Positions 27,555-35,431 of a stretch of DNA of 64,000 nucleotides are shown piece after piece; position 1 is the first letter of the stretch, and each line of letters starts with the position of its first letter. Made by a program: the position numbers and the translations under genes. Under the pieces are notes generated by a model that was not told where the DNA came from, searched no databases, and saw only the letters and a program-made list of their open reading frames with translations. Location: assembly GCF_014201885.1 (NCBI RefSeq), contig NZ_JACHFN010000007.1:124001-188000 (forward strand), in the 5' to 3' direction. This DNA is from Deinococcus budaensis (GTDB lineage Bacteria; Deinococcota; Deinococci; Deinococcales; Deinococcaceae).

Positions 27555-28535
27555 ATGTCCGGACTGTTCCTCCTGCCGCTGCTCGCCGCCCCGCTGCTCT
27601 TCGCCGCGCACATTCAGGCGGACCGGCTCGTCCGGCCCCGGCGCACCGCCGCGCCCCACACACCCGCCCGACTGGGCATCGCCCACTGGGAGGACGTGAG
27701 CTTCACCACCGGGGACGGGCTGACCCTGCGCGGCTGGTTCGTCCCGCCCCGTCCGGACTCGGGCGGCGCGGCCGTCGTGTGCGCGCACGGCACCGCCGGG
27801 CACCGGGGACACCTGCTGGCCCACGCGGCGGCCCTGCACGCCGAGGGCTACGGGGCGCTGCTCTTCGACCTGCGTGCCCACGGCGAGTCGGACGGAAGCG
27901 TCAGCGGCGTGGGCTTGCATGAGCACCGCGACGTGCTCGCCGCGCTCGAATACGTGCGCTCGCGCCCCGACGTGGACGCGCGGCGGGTCGCGTTGCTGGG
28001 ACACTCGATGGGCGGCGCCGCCGTGCTGCGGGCCGCCGCGCGCACGCCCCACGCGCGGGCGGTGGTGTCCATCGCCAGCGCGGCGAGTCTCGCGGAGAAT
28101 GTGGCCTCGGGCGTCCGGGCCTTCACGCATCTGCCCGCCTTTCCACTCGCGCCGCTGGTCGTGTGGGTGGCCGAGCGGCGGACCCGGGGCCGGATGCGCG
28201 ACATGCGGCCCGTGGCAGACGCGGCGAGGCTGCGAGATCAGCCCCTGCTGCTGATCCACGGGGACGCCGACCGGGTGGTGGGCATCGAGAACGGGCGGCG
28301 GCTGCGGGAAGCCCACGGAAGCGCGCAGCTGCTGGAGATTGCGGGCGCGGGTCACCTGGGCGTGATCGGCCCGCGGCACCTGGCCCGGTACCATGGGGCA
28401 ATGCTGGGCTTCCTGCGCCTGCATCTGCGGTCAGGGACAACCGCTGCTGCTGCTGCGGCTGGGACGCCGACCTTTGAACACGGGCCGCCCAGAGGCGCAC
28501 CTGAACAGGCCGAGCAGGAGACGGTCCACACCTGA
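27555..28535 (+). CDS. alpha/beta hydrolase, membrane-anchored
   Basis: 326 residues. A hydrophobic N-terminus (MSGLFLLPLLAAPLLFAAHI) probably anchors or exports it. The fold is clear: oxyanion region VVCAHGTAGHRGHLLAHAAA, nucleophile elbow LLGHSMGGAA (serine near residue 157), acidic residue in LLIHGDADRVV and histidine in IAGAGHLGV. It resembles the YqkD/BD-FAE-like branch of serine hydrolases. The last 35 residues are alanine/proline-rich and low in complexity. It follows the protease gene by 29 bases with AAAGGAG before its ATG, so the two are likely cotranscribed. The substrate is unknown. Confidence 0.87.
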   Translation: MSGLFLLPLLAAPLLFAAHIQADRLVRPRRTAAPHTPARLGIAHWEDVSFTTGDGLTLRGWFVPPRPDSGGAAVVCAHGTAGHRGHLLAHAAALHAEGYGALLFDLRAHGESDGSVSGVGLHEHRDVLAALEYVRSRPDVDARRVALLGHSMGGAAVLRAAARTPHARAVVSIASAASLAENVASGVRAFTHLPAFPLAPLVVWVAERRTRGRMRDMRPVADAARLRDQPLLLIHGDADRVVGIENGRRLREAHGSAQLLEIAGAGHLGVIGPRHLARYHGAMLGFLRLHLRSGTTAAAAAAGTPTFEHGPPRGAPEQAEQETVHT

Positions 28536-28548
28536 CCCCCGTGATGAA

Positions 28549-28582
28549 GGCCGCCGCTCGTGATGGCCAGCGGCGGTCCGTT
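28549..28582 (+). terminator. hairpin with short T stretch after the hydrolase gene
   Basis: GGCCGCCGCT (28549-28558) pairs with AGCGGCGGTC (28569-28578) around a 10-base loop, with one G-T pair. GTTTCG follows. It lies 13 bases after the stop codon. The U-run is short, so termination strength is uncertain. Confidence 0.55.
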
Positions 28583-29098
28583 TCGTCGGGGAAGGATGGG
28601 CTGACCTGGACCCTCTCGCCTGGACCCTCTCGTCGCCCCCCCGACGCCCCGCTCAGGGCCTCCAGCGCGCTAGGCAGGGGGACACCGGTGGGATCAACCC
28701 CTGGTGATGGTGGGCCGTCATGAACACGGAGCCGTGCTGGGCGTCTTCGTCCAGAAAGACCACGGCACCGAGGTCGCCCGATCGTTTTTCGCTCGTCTGC
28801 GGCGAGTCGCCCTTCTTCTGCCTCCCAGCCTGCGGCCCGCTGTGCCACCCGGCTGGCACCGCAGACAGGGGCCAGGTCACCCCTCCTTCCGACTTGGACC
28901 GCCTTTTCTCCAGCGTCCAGGGCAGGACGGTTCCCGACTGGTCGCCCCCCGCCAGTGGTGGACGGGGCTTCCTCGCCGCCTAGTGCCCGGCCAGCGGCGG
29001 CCACGACCAAGGGCGAGACCACCAGCACGTCCGTGACGCCCGGCCCGGCTCGGGGGGCCGCCCACCGGAAACTGTGGCGACGGCTGCGGAGGTGGGCT
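28583..29098. other. gene-poor stretch with a 14-base tandem repeat
   Basis: CCTGGACCCTCTCG occurs twice in direct succession (28605-28618 and 28619-28632). The remainder holds only short frames without ribosome sites or recognisable families. The next gene is convergent and ends at 29099, so no promoter is expected here. Confidence 0.5.
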
Positions 29099-30283
29099 TC
29101 AGTACCTCGTCAGGCCCGCCAGCCCGCCGTACTCCCGGACCAGCCGCTCGGCGTGCTCCCCCTGGACCCGGCGCACGTCCAGGCCGTAGAGCGACTGAAG
29201 CTGCGGCAGGACTTCTTCCAGCGTGACCCGCTCCATCAGGGAGCCGTCGAGGGGGCTTTCTTGCACGTCCTTGCGGGCCGTGAAGTAGGGCACCTCCGGG
29301 TTGTGGCTGCGGTAAATGTGAAGCTGGGAGCCGTCCTCGGGGATGACGAGCTGGTAGACGCGGCCCTGCTGCACCATCTCCAGTACCCGTTCCATCTCCA
29401 TGACCCCCTGCTCCTGAAGCTGCGCCATCAAGCGGGCCTGCTGCGCCTGGCCGAAGTCCTCCAGCAGCGGCCTCAGCCGGTCCAGCAGCATCTGGTCCGG
29501 GGCCATCCCGGTGCCGACCTCCACGTTCGTCTCGCCGATCACCTCGAAGGAGGCGGCCTGCGGAATCTCGGCGCGGAACTCGGCCAGACGCGAGACGGGG
29601 CCGACCAGGATCAGGTGCTCCAGGCCCTGCTCCTTGAGTTCCCGGGACAGCTCCTGCGCCATGTCGTTGTAAAAGCGCTGTTGCAGGGCGTCGAGGTGAC
29701 GCTGGAAAAACTCCACGCCGCTGTCGCTGCGCGGTCCAGTCCCCTGCACGCCAAAGCCGCTGCCGTCCTGGGCGCGGGCCGCCCCCTGGGCACCCGGCAC
29801 GGCGGTGGTGGCGGCCGTGAGGTCGTCGCGGTCCACGTTGTCCAGCTCGGTGTGGCGCTCGCGGCGCAGTTCGGTCAGCTCACCCTGTTCCAGCACGAAC
29901 AGCCGCGCCCAGTCGCGGTCCACGGCCAGCACGCCCATCCGGGGCACGGCCTCGGTGACCGCCCGGACAAGGGCAGGGAGCGGGTGGCCGAAGTGGAAGC
30001 GCTCGGGAAGGTCGAGCTGCACGTCGAAGCGCTCGTCGATTCCTTCGCCCAGCACGTACACGGCGCTTTTGCCACGGGCCTCCCGGGCGCGGGGCAGGTC
30101 GTCGAGGAGGCGCCCGGCCAGGGTGGGCGGCACGCCGAGGTCGTTCAGGGCGCTCTTGACCCGGGTGGTCAGGGCGTCGCCGTGGTTGTCCTGATCGGCC
30201 GGGTTGACGTGCACCACGGCCATCAGCACGGACTGGCCCCTGGGCAGGGACGCGAGGCGGTCAAGGTCCTGGGGGGTGATCAT
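29099..30283 (-). CDS. baeRF/eRF1-like (VLRF1-type) protein
   Basis: 394 residues. It opens MITPQDLDRLASLPRGQSVL and contains VLAVDRDWARLFVLEQGELT, a segment typical of the bacterial relatives of archaeo-eukaryotic release factor domain 2. A further block, QRFYNDMAQELSRELKEQGL, then HLILVGP, matches the nucleotide-free RNase H-like core, and the last part resembles the L7Ae-like third domain (VLEMVQQGRVYQLVIPEDG). Some baeRF families are thought to act on stalled ribosomes, but biochemical data are few. No GGQ motif is visible. I moved the start to ATG 30283, preceded by GAAGGAGACGAC; an upstream ATG at 30307 is possible. It is unlinked to its neighbours. Confidence 0.6.
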   Translation of the reverse strand: MITPQDLDRLASLPRGQSVLMAVVHVNPADQDNHGDALTTRVKSALNDLGVPPTLAGRLLDDLPRAREARGKSAVYVLGEGIDERFDVQLDLPERFHFGHPLPALVRAVTEAVPRMGVLAVDRDWARLFVLEQGELTELRRERHTELDNVDRDDLTAATTAVPGAQGAARAQDGSGFGVQGTGPRSDSGVEFFQRHLDALQQRFYNDMAQELSRELKEQGLEHLILVGPVSRLAEFRAEIPQAASFEVIGETNVEVGTGMAPDQMLLDRLRPLLEDFGQAQQARLMAQLQEQGVMEMERVLEMVQQGRVYQLVIPEDGSQLHIYRSHNPEVPYFTARKDVQESPLDGSLMERVTLEEVLPQLQSLYGLDVRRVQGEHAERLVREYGGLAGLTRY

Positions 30284-31195
30284 GTCGTCTCCTTCGTGAA
30301 GGGGCAACGCCGATCGGGTGAGGGCGAGCCTCCATCATAAGGGCAGACCGGCCGAACCCGCGCCGCGCGGTGAGGGCCGCTCCGGCGGGGAACGGCCGCA
30401 CCACCCAGTCCCCGCCGATTCGCAGGGCGCAGCGAGGCGGAGCCGCCCCTCACCAATCCGTTCTCATGCTGGAACCGGACAGGGTGGGCCGCCTAGCCGC
30501 AGTCGGCGACCCTGCGCTAGCCGAGATGTGAACATCATGTGAGACTGGAAGCCTGACAGATCCATGACATCCCGGGCCGCCGCCCGGGGCATGGGGCCAC
30601 CGCCTGCCCGCCGAGGCGGTCGCTCAACGGCACGGTGCCACGCGGTCTGAAGTGGAGCTGACACGACGAAAACGGGGGTTCAGGCCAGGTGGAGGACGCC
30701 GGACCACCGGGCGCAAGGGCGCCTCCGGATGCCCTGGCGGCCGGAGCGGTTCTGCCGCCCTGACCCCGCGCAGGGTGAACGGTCACCCACCTGAGGCCGC
30801 AACGGGGCACCTCCCCCGGAACGCGGGCGCCGCCGCCGGGCACGCGGTTTGGCGGCGTCGGTGGTGGACCGGGTGGGGCTTGGACAACCTCCCCAGCTGT
30901 GATGGAGATGTGACCGAGTGTAAGAAAGATGTGAAATCGGACCTTCTACGCTCTGTTCATTCGTTGGACGTGAAACGAATAACCGCTGTCGCCGCTTCCG
31001 GACCTCCAGGCCCCGCTGCGGACCACCCCCAGACCGTCTGGCGGTGCGGCGGCTCAGGCATGGCGCGCGGTCTGCCCAGCCGTGGCCCTCCGGGGGGCAG
31101 GGGCAGGGCGGCGACCGACCTTCCCGCCTGCGGGCCGCAGACCGTTCCCGCAGCTCCCCTTCCCCCCTCTCCCCCCCCCCTTCCGAGGTACAGCC
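30284..31195. promoter_or_regulatory. long leader/intergenic region before the chemosensory operon
   Basis: About 900 bases with no credible gene. TGTGA motifs recur: GATGTGAACATC (a 5-base-arm palindrome around 30525) followed by CATGTGA, and GATGTGA twice near 30906 and 30927. They resemble half-sites of a CRP-type regulator, but without the TCACA partner arm. A run of ten Cs (31171-31180) lies 16 bases before the GTG of the first operon gene, with GAGG as ribosome site between. No clear -35/-10 pair was found. Confidence 0.35.
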
Positions 31196-31555
31196 GTGGC
31201 CCGCATTCTGATTGTGGACGATTCTCCCGCCGACCTGAAACTGATGGAAAGTGTGCTTCAGACGACGCCCCACACGGTCGTGACCCTGAACGACCCGGCC
31301 CGCGTGGAGGAGGTGGTGGCCCGCGAGCGCCCCGACCTGCTGCTGCTCGACGTGGTGATGCCCGGCCGCAACGGCTACGAGGTGATGCGCGGACTGCGCC
31401 GCGGCGCCCCAGGCAACCTGAAGGTGATTCTGGTGTCCAGCAAGGGCAACGACAGCGACGTGAAATGGGGCCTGCGCCAGGGCGCCGACGACTACCTGGT
31501 CAAGCCCTACACCCCGGATCAGGCGCTGGGCGCCGTGGCCCGGCAGATCGGGTAA
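31196..31555 (+). CDS. single-domain response regulator (PilG/PilH-like)
   Basis: 119-residue receiver domain. The acidic pocket (IVDDS), phosphoacceptor Asp52 (LLLDVVMPGRNGYEV), switch Ser in ILVSSKG and the lysine of DDYLVKPY are all in place. There is no output domain, so it works by protein contact, as PilG and PilH do in twitching motility. The start is GTG 31196 (VARILIVDDSPADLKLM). It is the first gene of an operon with a CheW-like adaptor six bases downstream. By homology it would be phosphorylated by the CheA-like kinase at 35432-38233. Confidence 0.93.
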   Translation: MARILIVDDSPADLKLMESVLQTTPHTVVTLNDPARVEEVVARERPDLLLLDVVMPGRNGYEVMRGLRRGAPGNLKVILVSSKGNDSDVKWGLRQGADDYLVKPYTPDQALGAVARQIG

Positions 31556-31560
31556 GGCCC

Positions 31561-31977
31561 GTGCCGCGCGCCCTGGTGTTCCGGATCGGCACGCAGCGAC
31601 TGGCGCTGCCCGAAGGCGGAAAACGCGAGGTTCTGGAACGCGGACCGGCGCTGCCCCTGCCGCACGGCGCCGGGCTGCTGCTGGGCCTGACGGCGCTGCA
31701 AGGGCGCGCGGTGCCGCTGCTCGACCTCGCTGGCCTGCTGGGGCTTCCGGCGCCCGGGGGCACCCTCACGCTGCTGGTGGACCTGGCGGCGGACCGGGCC
31801 GCCGACCGGGCGGACGAGGCGGTCGCCTGGCCGGTAGACGCGGTCGAGGGGCTTCAGGACCTCTCCCCCGAGGCGGGCCACCCACCCGGCGCGGGCGAAG
31901 CGGCGACCGAACCGCGCCTGCTGGACCTCCCGGCGCTGCTCGAGCAGGTACGCGGCGCGCTTCAGCCCCAGCCCTAG
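31561..31977 (+). CDS. CheW-like adaptor (PilI-like)
   Basis: 138 residues, GTG start at 31561, five bases after the upstream stop. The opening PRALVFRIGTQRLALPEG and the central GLTALQGRAVPLLDLAGLLG are recognisable CheW features (receptor-contact strand and hydrophobic core). The rest is short and alanine-rich. It would couple the receptor at 33478-35331 to the kinase, as PilI does in Pil-Chp systems. An open frame extends more than 900 bases upstream but only as a by-product of high GC content. The C-terminal third is weakly conserved, so details are uncertain. Confidence 0.75.
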   Translation: MPRALVFRIGTQRLALPEGGKREVLERGPALPLPHGAGLLLGLTALQGRAVPLLDLAGLLGLPAPGGTLTLLVDLAADRAADRADEAVAWPVDAVEGLQDLSPEAGHPPGAGEAATEPRLLDLPALLEQVRGALQPQP

Positions 31978-32002
31978 CCTTGCTTGACCCTCACCCCCCA
32001 GA

Positions 32003-32055
32003 GGCGCCGCCGGCCTGACCGACAGGCAGGGCCGCAGGCCGCGCCGCTTTTTTTT
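32003..32055 (+). terminator. hairpin and T8 run between adaptor and binding protein genes
   Basis: GGCCTG (32012-32017) pairs with CAGGCC (32035-32040), flanked by partly pairing GC-rich sequence, and eight Ts follow at 32048-32055. This is the shape of a rho-independent terminator. It lies inside the operon only 15 bases before the next ATG, with AGGAG just downstream, so it may act as an attenuator that lowers expression of the binding protein and receptor. Confidence 0.5.
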
Positions 32056-32069
32056 CCCAGGAGTATGTC

Positions 32070-33398
32070 ATGCCTATTTTTCCCCGTTTGCCCCGGCGCC
32101 TTTCGCCCCCGCGCCTCCCCGTGCCCCGCGCCGCGACCCCGGCCGCCGGCTCCCCGACCTCACGCGGCGCCCGGCTGGCCCTGAGCGCGGCGCTGCTGGC
32201 GGGCCTGAGCGCCGCCGGGGCGCAGAGCACGCCGCGCGCCGCACCGATCAAGATCGGCATGAGCGCGGCCTTTACCGGGGCCTCGGCTGGTCTGGGCACC
32301 GAGTACTACCGGGGAGCCAAGGCCTATTTCGACGAGGTGAACGCCGGGGGCGGGGTGGGCGGCCGCCGCCTGCAACTCGTCGCCCTCGACGACGCCTACC
32401 AGCCCACCCAGGCAGTGACCAACACCGTCCAGTTGATCGAGCGCGAAAAGGTCTTCGCGCTGTTCAACTACGTGGGCACGCCCACCCTGACGGCCGCCCT
32501 GCCGGTCCTCAAGTCGCTGGGCACCCAGCAGATCAGCCTGATCGGCAACCTGACCGGGGCGCAGGTTCAGCGGACGCTGCCCTACAGCAGCGACGTCTTT
32601 AACATCCGGCCCTCCTACCGCGAGGAGATGGAGGCCCAGGTCGAGCAGCTGTGGGCCGCCGGGTTCCGCAAGTTCGGGGTGTTCTACCAGCTCGACGCCT
32701 ACGGCCGCAGCGGGACCGACGCGGTGGCGCGCGCCCTTGCCAAACGCGGGGCGCGCATCACGGCGGAAGCCACCTACCGGCGCGGGGCGACCGCCGACGC
32801 GGACATGGGCGCGGCCATGCGCCACCTGCGTGAGGCCGACGTGGAGGTCGTGCTGTGCACCGGGGCCTACCAGGGCGTGGCGGCCTTTATCCGCAGCGCG
32901 CGCGACGCGAGCTGGGGCGTGCCCATCACCAACCTGTCGTTCGTGAGCGCCGACAACCTGCTGGAGCTGCTCCAGGCCAGCGGGCGCCAGCGTGGGCGCG
33001 ACTACACCCAGGCGCTGTTCAACACCCAGGTCGTGCCGTCCTACGCCGACACCCGGTACGCGGGCGTGCGCGAGTACCGCCAGCTGATGGACAAGTGGAA
33101 ACCCCAGCTGCCAGCCACGCTGCGCGACAAGACCTACAAACCGGCCGCCTACAGCTTCGTGGGTCTGGAGGGCTTCCTGAACGCCAAGGTCATCGTTCAC
33201 GCGCTGCGGGCCAGCGGCAGCCCCCTCACCCAGGCCCGGTTCCGCAGCGCGCTGGAGCGCACCTCGAAGCTCGACCTGGGCCTGGCCGAGCCGGTGTCGT
33301 TCAGCCGGGACCGGCACCAGGGGCTGCAACAGGTCTACCTGACGGCGGTCAAGGGCGGGCGCTGGGTCACCGTGGACCGCTGGAACGCCGCGCCGTAA
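32070..33398 (+). CDS. periplasmic type-I solute-binding protein (liv-like) in chemosensory operon
   Basis: 442 residues. A signal-like hydrophobic segment (LALSAALLAGLSAAGAQS) ends near residue 53, after an unusually long, basic, proline-rich N-terminus; translation may begin later. The mature part starts IKIGMSAAFTGASAGLG and continues with GAKAYFDEVNAGGGVGGRRL, a standard leucine/branched-chain amino acid binding protein (Peripla_BP_6) opening. FALFNYVGTPT, GVFYQLDAYGRSG and YSFVGLEGFLNAKVIVHAL are typical strands and helices. No permease or ATPase gene is near. It is framed by adaptor and receptor genes, so I infer it presents a ligand to the MCP. AGGAG lies ahead of the ATG. Confidence 0.88.
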   Translation: MPIFPRLPRRLSPPRLPVPRAATPAAGSPTSRGARLALSAALLAGLSAAGAQSTPRAAPIKIGMSAAFTGASAGLGTEYYRGAKAYFDEVNAGGGVGGRRLQLVALDDAYQPTQAVTNTVQLIEREKVFALFNYVGTPTLTAALPVLKSLGTQQISLIGNLTGAQVQRTLPYSSDVFNIRPSYREEMEAQVEQLWAAGFRKFGVFYQLDAYGRSGTDAVARALAKRGARITAEATYRRGATADADMGAAMRHLREADVEVVLCTGAYQGVAAFIRSARDASWGVPITNLSFVSADNLLELLQASGRQRGRDYTQALFNTQVVPSYADTRYAGVREYRQLMDKWKPQLPATLRDKTYKPAAYSFVGLEGFLNAKVIVHALRASGSPLTQARFRSALERTSKLDLGLAEPVSFSRDRHQGLQQVYLTAVKGGRWVTVDRWNAAP

Positions 33399-33477
33399 CG
33401 GCCCTGCCGGGGGGCCGCTTTCGCCCCGGAACCGCCCCGCCCCTTCCCGCTTTTCCCTCCCCCTGGAGAGTCCCCCC

Positions 33478-35331
33478 ATGTCCAATCCCACGATCAGCCC
33501 CACGGCCAGCACTGCCGAGTCCGGCAGCCTCGCTCCCCGTTCCCCCGGCATCCGCCGCCTCACCGCGCGGCTGGGGCAGGGCCGCTTCTTCGGCCTGCAA
33601 CGCCGCGTCACGCTGTACCTCTCCGGCCTCATCGTCGTCCTGACCGCCACCGGCATCGCCGTGTCGGTCAGCGGCCTGCGCGACTCGCTGAGCACCGAGT
33701 ACCGCACCAAGGGCGAGGCGATCGCCCAGTCGCTGGTGAGCGTCACGCCCAACTACCTGGCGACGCAGGACGTGAGCCAGCTTCAGAGCCTGATCGACGA
33801 CTACGCGCAGGTGGCGGGCGTGGCCTACGTCGTGGTGCTGGACAACCAGGACCGGCCCATCGCCCACACCTTCGCACCCTTCATCCCGGCCGAGCTGCTG
33901 AACGAGGAAGAGGGCGGAAGCCACGCCGACAACGCCGAGCAGCGCCTGAGCTACCAGGACCCCGAGACGGGCCGGGTGCGCAACGTGCTGAGCATCGACC
34001 GCTCGGTGTCGGGCGGGCAGCTCGGCGAGGTGCTGGTGGGCATGGACCTGGGCGTGATCGCCGCGCAGCAGCGCCGCGCCACCCTGCTGCTCGCCGGAGC
34101 CTTGCTGCTGGCGGGCGCGCTGGCCCTGGTCGGCGGCATCGTGTTCACCCGGCGCCTGGTGCGCCCGATTCAGAAGCTGGCCTCGCTCTCGGGGCGGGTG
34201 GCGCAGGGCGACCTCAGCCAGCGCGCGGGGCTGCGCTCCAACGACGAGATCGGCCTGCTCGCCACCTCCTTTGACAGCGCCATCGACCAGCTTCAGCACA
34301 ACGAGGCGAAAAACGAGCAGGAGCGCGCGGAGGCCCAGAAGCTTCAGCAGAACATCGGGGAATTTCTCGACGTGACCATGAACATCGCCGAGGGGGACCT
34401 GACCCAGCGCGGCCGGGTGACCGAGGACGTGCTGGGCAACGTGGTGGACTCCATCAACCTGATGGTGGACGAACTCGCGCAGGTGTTGCGCGAGGTGCAG
34501 CAGGCCGCCGCGTCGGTGAGCAGCGGCAGCGTGTCGATGCTGGGCACCACCGAACAGATCGCCCAGGGCGCGCAGACCACCCTGGCGGCGACCCGGCAGG
34601 TGAGCGCGCAGGTGGGCGAGGTGACGGGCGGGATTCGCGCCGCCGCCCGCAGCGCCGAGGAAAGCGCCCAGGCGGCCCGGCAGGCGCTCGCGGCCTCCGA
34701 GCAGGGGCAGCAGGCGGTGCTCGAAACCCTGGACGGCATGCAGAACATCCGCCGCGAGGTGCAGGGGGTCGCGCGGCGCATCAAGACGCTGGGCGAGCGC
34801 TCGCTGGAGATTCAGGAGATCGTGGACACCATCTCGCGCCTTTCCTCGCAGACCAACCTGCTGGCGCTCAACGCGGCCATCGAGGCCGCCGGGGCGGGCG
34901 CGGCGGGCAGCCGCTTTGCCATCGTCGCCGACGAGGTGCGCAAGCTCGCGGACTCCTCGGCGCAGGCCACCGCGCGCATCTCGACGCTGATCAAGACCGT
35001 GCAGCTGGAGATTCAGGAGGTCGTCACCAGCGTCGAGGACGGCACCCGCGAGGTCGAGCAGGGCTACCGGGTGGCGGGCACGGCGGGCGAGCAGCTGCGC
35101 GAACTCGGGCGCCTGGCGCAGCAGTCGGCCGAACTTTCCGAGCGCATCCGCGCGGCGACCTCCGCCCAGGTGAGCCAGGTCGAGCAGGTGGGCGGCGCCG
35201 TGCAGGGCATCGAGCAGGTCGCGGCCCAGGCGGGCCAGGCCGTCAGCGAGGGCCGCTCCTCGGCCGAGCAGCTTCAGCGCCTCGCGCGGCAGCTCGACGA
35301 GAGCCTGACCCGCTTCCGCCTGCCCGTCTGA
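33478..35331 (+). CDS. methyl-accepting chemotaxis protein (PilJ-like)
   Basis: 617 residues. TM1 lies at about 45-66 (LYLSGLIVVLTATGIAVSVS) and TM2 at about 201-223 (LLLAGALLLAGALALVGGIV), with a 130-residue periplasmic sensor between them. A HAMP domain (RRLVRPIQKLASLSGRVAQG) is followed by a second HAMP-like stretch (VTMNIAEGDLTQRGRVTED), as in PilJ. The signalling tip reads SQTNLLALNAAIEAAGAGAA, then RFAIVADEVRKLADSS. The gene lies 80 bases after the binding-protein gene. Methylation sites cannot be judged; no CheR or CheB is encoded nearby. Confidence 0.94.
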   Translation: MSNPTISPTASTAESGSLAPRSPGIRRLTARLGQGRFFGLQRRVTLYLSGLIVVLTATGIAVSVSGLRDSLSTEYRTKGEAIAQSLVSVTPNYLATQDVSQLQSLIDDYAQVAGVAYVVVLDNQDRPIAHTFAPFIPAELLNEEEGGSHADNAEQRLSYQDPETGRVRNVLSIDRSVSGGQLGEVLVGMDLGVIAAQQRRATLLLAGALLLAGALALVGGIVFTRRLVRPIQKLASLSGRVAQGDLSQRAGLRSNDEIGLLATSFDSAIDQLQHNEAKNEQERAEAQKLQQNIGEFLDVTMNIAEGDLTQRGRVTEDVLGNVVDSINLMVDELAQVLREVQQAAASVSSGSVSMLGTTEQIAQGAQTTLAATRQVSAQVGEVTGGIRAAARSAEESAQAARQALAASEQGQQAVLETLDGMQNIRREVQGVARRIKTLGERSLEIQEIVDTISRLSSQTNLLALNAAIEAAGAGAAGSRFAIVADEVRKLADSSAQATARISTLIKTVQLEIQEVVTSVEDGTREVEQGYRVAGTAGEQLRELGRLAQQSAELSERIRAATSAQVSQVEQVGGAVQGIEQVAAQAGQAVSEGRSSAEQLQRLARQLDESLTRFRLPV

Positions 35332-35431
35332 GCGGGTGGGGAAAGCCCGCACCGGGGGCGGGGCAAGCAGTCTGCCCCCTGGCCTGCGGCACCCCCCCCA
35401 CCCCGTTTCCCGCCCGAAGAGGAGAGGCCCC

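Noticed and set aside
28654..28880. Possible transposase fragment on the minus strand (VVFLDEDAQHG)
   Set aside because: The DED-like text is too short, lacks flanking family motifs and has no terminal repeats.
30524..30933. CRP-type operator suggested by repeated TGTGA
   Set aside because: The required TCACA arm at 6 bases spacing is missing at each copy. Kept only as a note in the intergenic entry.
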